Shown: positions 6,843-9,489 of the stretch, piece by piece
How positions within the stretch are numbered: the stretch's first letter is position 1
How the letters are laid out: each line of letters starts with the position of its first letter
Origin: an uncultured Acidimicrobiaceae bacterium
Lineage (GTDB): Bacteria; Actinomycetota; Acidimicrobiia; Acidimicrobiales; MedAcidi-G1
Reading direction: 5' to 3'
DNA length: 9,489 nt
Assembly (NCBI GenBank): GCA_913054115.1
Contig: CAJXIS010000056.1
Span: forward strand, 1 to 9,489
Notes under the pieces: model-generated
Seen by the model: only the letters and a program-made list of their open reading frames with translations
Told to the model about the DNA's origin: nothing
Databases searched by the model: none
Translations under genes and position numbers: made by a program

Positions 6843-6866
6843 GTTCCGGTCAACGGTGACCGGAAC
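6843..6866. promoter_or_regulatory. Strong inverted repeat with 10-bp arms upstream of the corrinoid gene
   Basis: GTTCCGGTCA (6843-6852) and TGACCGGAAC (6857-6866) are exact reverse complements around the 4-nt spacer ACGG. It is the longest perfect inverted repeat I found in the window. It ends 26 bp before the corrinoid-protein ATG. It suits a homodimeric regulator such as the divergent IclR protein, or a strong hairpin near the ribosome-binding site. No T-tract follows. Confidence 0.6.
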
Positions 6867-6879
6867 CCCGATCAGCAAT

Positions 6880-6883
6880 GGAG
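6880..6883 (+). promoter_or_regulatory. Shine-Dalgarno fixing the corrinoid-protein start
   Basis: GGAG lies 9 nt before the ATG at 6893. It overlaps an upstream in-frame ATG at 6878 that has no ribosome-binding site of its own, so 6893 is preferred. Confidence 0.65.
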
Positions 6884-6892
6884 CGTGTGACG

Positions 6893-7594
6893 ATGGCTGA
6901 TGAACTACCCGAAGAGGAGATCATCCTGGCCGACCTGTCCGACGAGGACCTGGCGGCACAGATGCACGACGACCTCTACGACGGTCTTGCCGACGAGATC
7001 GTCGAAGGGACCGACATCCTGCTCGAACGGGGATGGGACCCCTCCCGCGTCCTCAATGAGGCCCTGGTCGCCGGCATGCGGATCGTCGGCATCGACTTCC
7101 GGGACGGCATCCTCTTCGTCCCCGAGGTGCTGCTCGCAGCCAACGCCATGAAGGCCGGCATGGCCATCCTCCGCCCGCTCCTCGCCGAGACCGGCGCCCA
7201 GCCGATCGGCAAGGTCGTCATCGGCACCGTCAAGGGCGACATCCACGACATCGGCAAGAACCTGGTCGGCATGATGCTCGAGGGCGCCGGCTTCGAGGTC
7301 TTCGACCTCGGCATCAACACGGACGTCGAGCAGTTCCTCGCCGCCCTCGATGAACACAAGCCCGACCTGCTCGGCATGTCGGCCCTGCTCACCACGACCA
7401 TGCCGTACATGAAGGTCGTCATCGACACGCTCATCGAGAAGAGCCTCCGCGAGGAGTACATGATCATCGTCGGCGGCGCCCCGCTGAACGAGGAGTTCAG
7501 CGAAGCCATCGGCGCCGATGCCTACTGCCGTGACGCCGCCGTCGCCGCGGAGACCGCCGGGCGCCTCATCGCCGAGCGCCGCGCCGCGGCGTAA
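6893..7594 (+). CDS. Corrinoid (cobalamin-binding) methyltransferase protein, MtgC/MtbC-like
   Basis: The 233-residue product has the two-domain form of free-standing corrinoid proteins. A helical cap domain (about 20-100; ILLERGWDPSRVLNEALVAG, then FVPEVLLAANAMKAG) precedes a Rossmann-like B12 domain (about 105-230). The B12 motif is GDIHDIGKN (115-123), with H118 the expected lower axial ligand to cobalt. GMSALLTTTMPYMK (161-174) and VGGAPLNEEFSEAIGADAYC (193-212) complete the cobalamin pocket. Such proteins carry a methyl group between a substrate methyltransferase and an acceptor such as THF or homocysteine. Here a methyl-THF:corrinoid methyltransferase is encoded three genes downstream, so THF is the likely acceptor or donor. 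An acidic tail (residues 1-20) precedes the cap. It is the first gene of the plus-strand operon, and the next gene starts 5 bp after its stop. Methylamine, methoxy or methionine-synthase roles cannot be separated by this protein alone. Confidence 0.95.
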   Translation: MADELPEEEIILADLSDEDLAAQMHDDLYDGLADEIVEGTDILLERGWDPSRVLNEALVAGMRIVGIDFRDGILFVPEVLLAANAMKAGMAILRPLLAETGAQPIGKVVIGTVKGDIHDIGKNLVGMMLEGAGFEVFDLGINTDVEQFLAALDEHKPDLLGMSALLTTTMPYMKVVIDTLIEKSLREEYMIIVGGAPLNEEFSEAIGADAYCRDAAVAAETAGRLIAERRAAA

Positions 7595-7599
7595 CCCTC

Positions 7600-8268
7600 A
7601 TGCCCAGCCGTATCGACGCCCAACCGGCGCCCGAACGGCGGGTCCTCGTCGTCGCCTGCGGAGCCCTCGCCCGGGAGCTCCTCGAGGTCGTACGGGCCAA
7701 CGGCCTGCACGGAATCGACGTCGAGTGCCTGCCAGCCTCCTACCACAACACCCCCGACCTCATCCCCGATGCCGTCGCCGAACGGGTTCGTGCGGCCAAG
7801 GGTCGCTACGACGAGGTCTTCGTCGGCTACGCCGACTGTGGCACCGGTGGCCGGCTGGACGCCGTCTGCGAGGAACTCGGAGTCGAACGCCTGCCGGGCG
7901 CCCACTGCTACCAGTTCTTCACCGGCAACACGGCCTTCACCGAACTCCAGGACGCCGAGATCGGGACCTTCTACCTCACCGACTACCTGGTCCGGTACTT
8001 CGATCGACTCGTGATCGGGTACCTCGGACTCGACCGCCACCCCCAACTCCGCGACGACTACTTCGGCAACTACACACGGCTCGTCTACCTGTCGCAGGTC
8101 GAGGACCCCGATCTCGTCGACCGCGCCCGGGCCGCCGCCGACCGGCTCGGCCTCCGCTTCGAGCACCGCCACACGGGCTACGGCGAACTGGCCACCGGTA
8201 TCGTCGAACTGACCACACACCGTTCCGTCCCCGACCGCACAGTCCCCGACTTCGATCTGATCGCCTGA
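7600..8268 (+). CDS. DUF1638 family protein of unknown function
   Basis: The 222-residue product resembles the DUF1638 family, for which I know no established biochemical role. Recognisable stretches are RVLVVACGALARELLEV (14-30), LPASYHNTPDLIPDAV (44-59), VFVGYADCGTGG (73-84), LPGAHCYQFFTG (98-109) and FYLTDYLVRYFD (124-135). C20, H49, C80, H102 and C103 fall in the most family-like segments and could form a metal site, which is inference. The protein appears soluble, with no signal peptide or membrane helix. It starts 5 bp after the corrinoid-protein stop without a clear Shine-Dalgarno, suggesting translational coupling. The 'virulence factor' family gene begins 3 bp after its stop. I recall homologues near corrinoid and methylamine methyltransferase genes in other organisms, so a role in assembling, charging or reactivating the corrinoid protein is plausible but unproven. 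Confidence 0.85.
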   Translation: MPSRIDAQPAPERRVLVVACGALARELLEVVRANGLHGIDVECLPASYHNTPDLIPDAVAERVRAAKGRYDEVFVGYADCGTGGRLDAVCEELGVERLPGAHCYQFFTGNTAFTELQDAEIGTFYLTDYLVRYFDRLVIGYLGLDRHPQLRDDYFGNYTRLVYLSQVEDPDLVDRARAAADRLGLRFEHRHTGYGELATGIVELTTHRSVPDRTVPDFDLIA

Positions 8269-8271
8269 GCC

Positions 8272-8577
8272 ATGGCCGCCCGACTCGTCACCATCTACTG
8301 GCGCGACATTCCCGCCCAGGTCACCGCCCAGCAGGGCAGGACCCGGGAGAAGGCACTGCTCGACGCCCGCTTCCAACATGCCATCGACCGCGCCGCCATG
8401 GTCGCCGGCTGCTCCGACTCGAACACCTACATCGCCGAGTGGCGCCGCGAGACGCGGCCCTGCGACGACGACCTTGCCTCGTCGGTCGCCGGCGAAGCAG
8501 CGCGCATCGACGCCGAGTACTCGGGCGACCGGCTCGAACGGCTGGTCCGTGCCGGCGGCATCGACCAGGCCGACTGA
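8272..8577 (+). CDS. Small 'virulence factor' (CvfC-like domain) family protein
   Basis: The 101-residue product resembles the small family named after staphylococcal conserved virulence factor C. The marker is IYWRDIPAQVTAQ (8-20), followed by RFQHAIDRAAMVAG (33-46) and YIAEWRRETRP (53-63). The name is misleading: nothing here suggests virulence, and the biochemical role is unknown. The protein is small, soluble and charged, without a signal peptide or membrane segment. C47 and C64 are its only cysteines. It lies 3 bp after the DUF1638 gene and 57 bp before the methyl-THF methyltransferase gene, so it is embedded in the corrinoid operon. This placement suggests a small accessory of corrinoid methyl transfer, perhaps acting with DUF1638. 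That is inference from gene order. Confidence 0.82.
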   Translation: MAARLVTIYWRDIPAQVTAQQGRTREKALLDARFQHAIDRAAMVAGCSDSNTYIAEWRRETRPCDDDLASSVAGEAARIDAEYSGDRLERLVRAGGIDQAD

Positions 8578-8621
8578 CACCCACGCACGCCCACTCACGC
8601 TTCACATTCCCCCGCAACTCC

Positions 8622-8626
8622 AGGAG
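8622..8626 (+). promoter_or_regulatory. Shine-Dalgarno of the methyl-THF methyltransferase gene
   Basis: AGGAG lies 8 nt before the ATG at 8635. It is the strongest ribosome-binding site in this operon and indicates independent initiation after the 57-bp gap. Confidence 0.75.
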
Positions 8627-8634
8627 AACCCGCA

Positions 8635-9489
8635 ATGACCGACACCGTGCTCAGCTCCGCCACCAGGGAGGTGGTGATCGGCTTCGGGCGACCATTCGTG
8701 ATGATCGGCGAACGCATCAACCCGACCGGCCGCAAGTTGCTCTCCGAGGAGATGAAGGCCGGCGACTTCAGCCGCGTCGAGGCGGACGCCCTCGCCCAGG
8801 TCGAGGCCGGCGCCCAGATGCTCGACATCAACGCAGGGATCCCGCTGGCCGACGAGCCGGCGATGCTCGCCAAGGCCATCAGGCTCGTGCAGTCCGTCAC
8901 CGACGTGCCGCTCTCGATCGACTCGTCGATCATCGAGGCGCTGGAGGCAGGCCTCGCCGTCTACGAGGGCAAGCCCCTCGTCAACTCCGTCACGGGCGAG
9001 GACGAGGTGATGGAGCGGGTTCTCCCCCTGATCGCCAAGCACGGTGCGGCGGTTGTCGCGATCTCGAACGACGACACCGGGATCTCGGAGGATCCCGACG
9101 TCCGGTTCGGAGTCGCTAAGCGCATCGTCGAGCGCGCCGCCGACCACGGCATTCCCGCATGCGACGTCGTCGTCGATCCCCTGGTGATGCCCATCGGCGC
9201 CATGGGCAGCGCCGGACAGCAGGTGTTCGCCCTCGTGCGACGACTGCGCGAGGAACTCGGCGTCAACACCACGTGCGGCGCCTCGAACGTCAGCTTCGGC
9301 CTCCCCAACCGGCACCACATCACCGGCACGTTCCTCGCCATGGCGATCGGCGCCGGCATGACCTCGGCGATCACCAACCCGCTGCATCAGCCGGAGATGG
9401 AGTCGGTCAAGGGGGCCAATGTGGTGATGGCCCATGATTCGAGCTGCAAGGCCTGGATCAAGGCCTGCAAGGGCTGGGACCTGAGAAAG
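8635..9489 (+). CDS. Methyltetrahydrofolate:corrinoid methyltransferase (cut by right edge)
   Basis: The frame is open for 285 codons to the window end. The product has the pterin-binding TIM-barrel motifs of the AcsE/MtgA/MetH-central-domain family: IGERINPTGRK (24-34), QMLDINAGIP (61-70), LSIDSS (93-98), VNSVTGED (116-123), VVVDPLVMPIG (178-188) and CGASNVSFGLPNRH (214-227), with GMTSAITNPL (241-250) near the barrel end. D64, N66, D96 and N218 are candidate pterin-contacting residues. The enzyme moves a methyl group between N5 of tetrahydrofolate and a corrinoid protein, presumably the one at 6893-7594. Direction is not readable: catabolic demethylation would form methyl-THF, while methionine synthesis would consume it. 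The barrel is nearly complete, so probably only a short C-terminal tail is missing. No substrate-specific methyltransferase or reactivase is visible before the edge. Confidence 0.95.
   Translation, partial: MTDTVLSSATREVVIGFGRPFVMIGERINPTGRKLLSEEMKAGDFSRVEADALAQVEAGAQMLDINAGIPLADEPAMLAKAIRLVQSVTDVPLSIDSSIIEALEAGLAVYEGKPLVNSVTGEDEVMERVLPLIAKHGAAVVAISNDDTGISEDPDVRFGVAKRIVERAADHGIPACDVVVDPLVMPIGAMGSAGQQVFALVRRLREELGVNTTCGASNVSFGLPNRHHITGTFLAMAIGAGMTSAITNPLHQPEMESVKGANVVMAHDSSCKAWIKACKGWDLRK

Larger units (their letters stand above)
6681..6892. promoter_or_regulatory. Divergent promoter region between the IclR gene and the corrinoid operon
   Basis: This 212-bp region has no gene. It separates divergently transcribed genes and must hold promoters for both. 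It is less GC-rich than its surroundings in places, for example around 6741-6760. It contains four inverted repeats, listed separately. The three nearer the plus-strand genes could be operators, or hairpins of a leader RNA if transcription starts near 6758. Confidence 0.75.

Noticed and set aside
6878..6880. Upstream ATG for the corrinoid protein
   Set aside because: It has no ribosome-binding site, and its own bases form part of the Shine-Dalgarno region of the ATG at 6893.
6681..6892. Cobalamin riboswitch upstream of the corrinoid gene
   Set aside because: AGCCACTA (6831-6838) and GGGAA (6780-6784) recall riboswitch elements, but their order is wrong and no B12-box-like sequence follows.
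7522..8598. 358-codon minus-strand frame antisense to DUF1638 and the small 'virulence factor' gene
   Set aside because: No domain is recognisable, the composition is Val/Gly/Asp-rich, and the plus-strand genes are better supported.
8578..8634. Possible terminator or small gene between the 'virulence factor' family gene and the methyltransferase gene
   Set aside because: The 57-bp gap shows no stem-loop with a T-run and no open frame of note, only the Shine-Dalgarno at 8622-8626.
7518..9119. 533-codon plus-strand frame across the corrinoid operon
   Set aside because: Its product is Arg/Pro-rich low-complexity sequence. It overlaps four genes with strong family motifs in other frames, so it is a GC-driven shadow.

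Overview
The window is high-GC, densely packed bacterial DNA with several GTG starts, long spurious antisense reading frames and short intergenic gaps. This fits a high-GC actinobacterium (possibly of the Acidimicrobiia type) or a Rhodobacter/Rhizobium-like proteobacterium. The sequence alone does not decide the taxon. I see no tRNA, rRNA, CRISPR array, insertion sequence or other mobile element.

Layout. Positions 1-3985 (minus strand) hold a catabolic redox operon, in transcription order: a large dimethylglycine/sarcosine dehydrogenase-like flavoprotein with a C-terminal folate-binding (GcvT-like) half, then etfB, then etfA, which is cut by the left edge. Positions 4194-6680 (minus strand) hold an IclR-family regulator, a 10-helix EamA/DMT transporter and a short-chain dehydrogenase, closely spaced and probably co-transcribed. 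A 208-bp gap separates this block from the redox operon. Positions 6681-6892 are a divergent promoter region with four inverted repeats. Positions 6893-9489 (plus strand) hold a corrinoid methyl-transfer operon: a cobalamin-binding corrinoid protein, a DUF1638 protein, a roughly 100-residue protein of the misleadingly named 'virulence factor' family, and a methyltetrahydrofolate:corrinoid methyltransferase cut by the right edge.

How the genes may work together (inference). Both arms handle one-carbon units on tetrahydrofolate. The dehydrogenase would oxidatively remove N-methyl groups, passing electrons to the adjacent ETF and the carbon to folate as 5,10-methylene-THF. The corrinoid operon would move an intact methyl group between a substrate-specific methyltransferase and THF. 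Together they suggest stepwise demethylation of a methylated or quaternary amine (glycine-betaine-like), controlled by the IclR regulator, with the transporter and short-chain dehydrogenase as accessories. No substrate methyltransferase (MttB/MtgB-like) and no corrinoid reactivase is visible here. They would be expected just beyond the right edge if the model is correct. A split methionine synthase is the main alternative role for the corrinoid pair.

The least-described parts are the DUF1638 plus small 'virulence factor' pair embedded between the two corrinoid genes, and the palindrome-rich divergent region in front of them.
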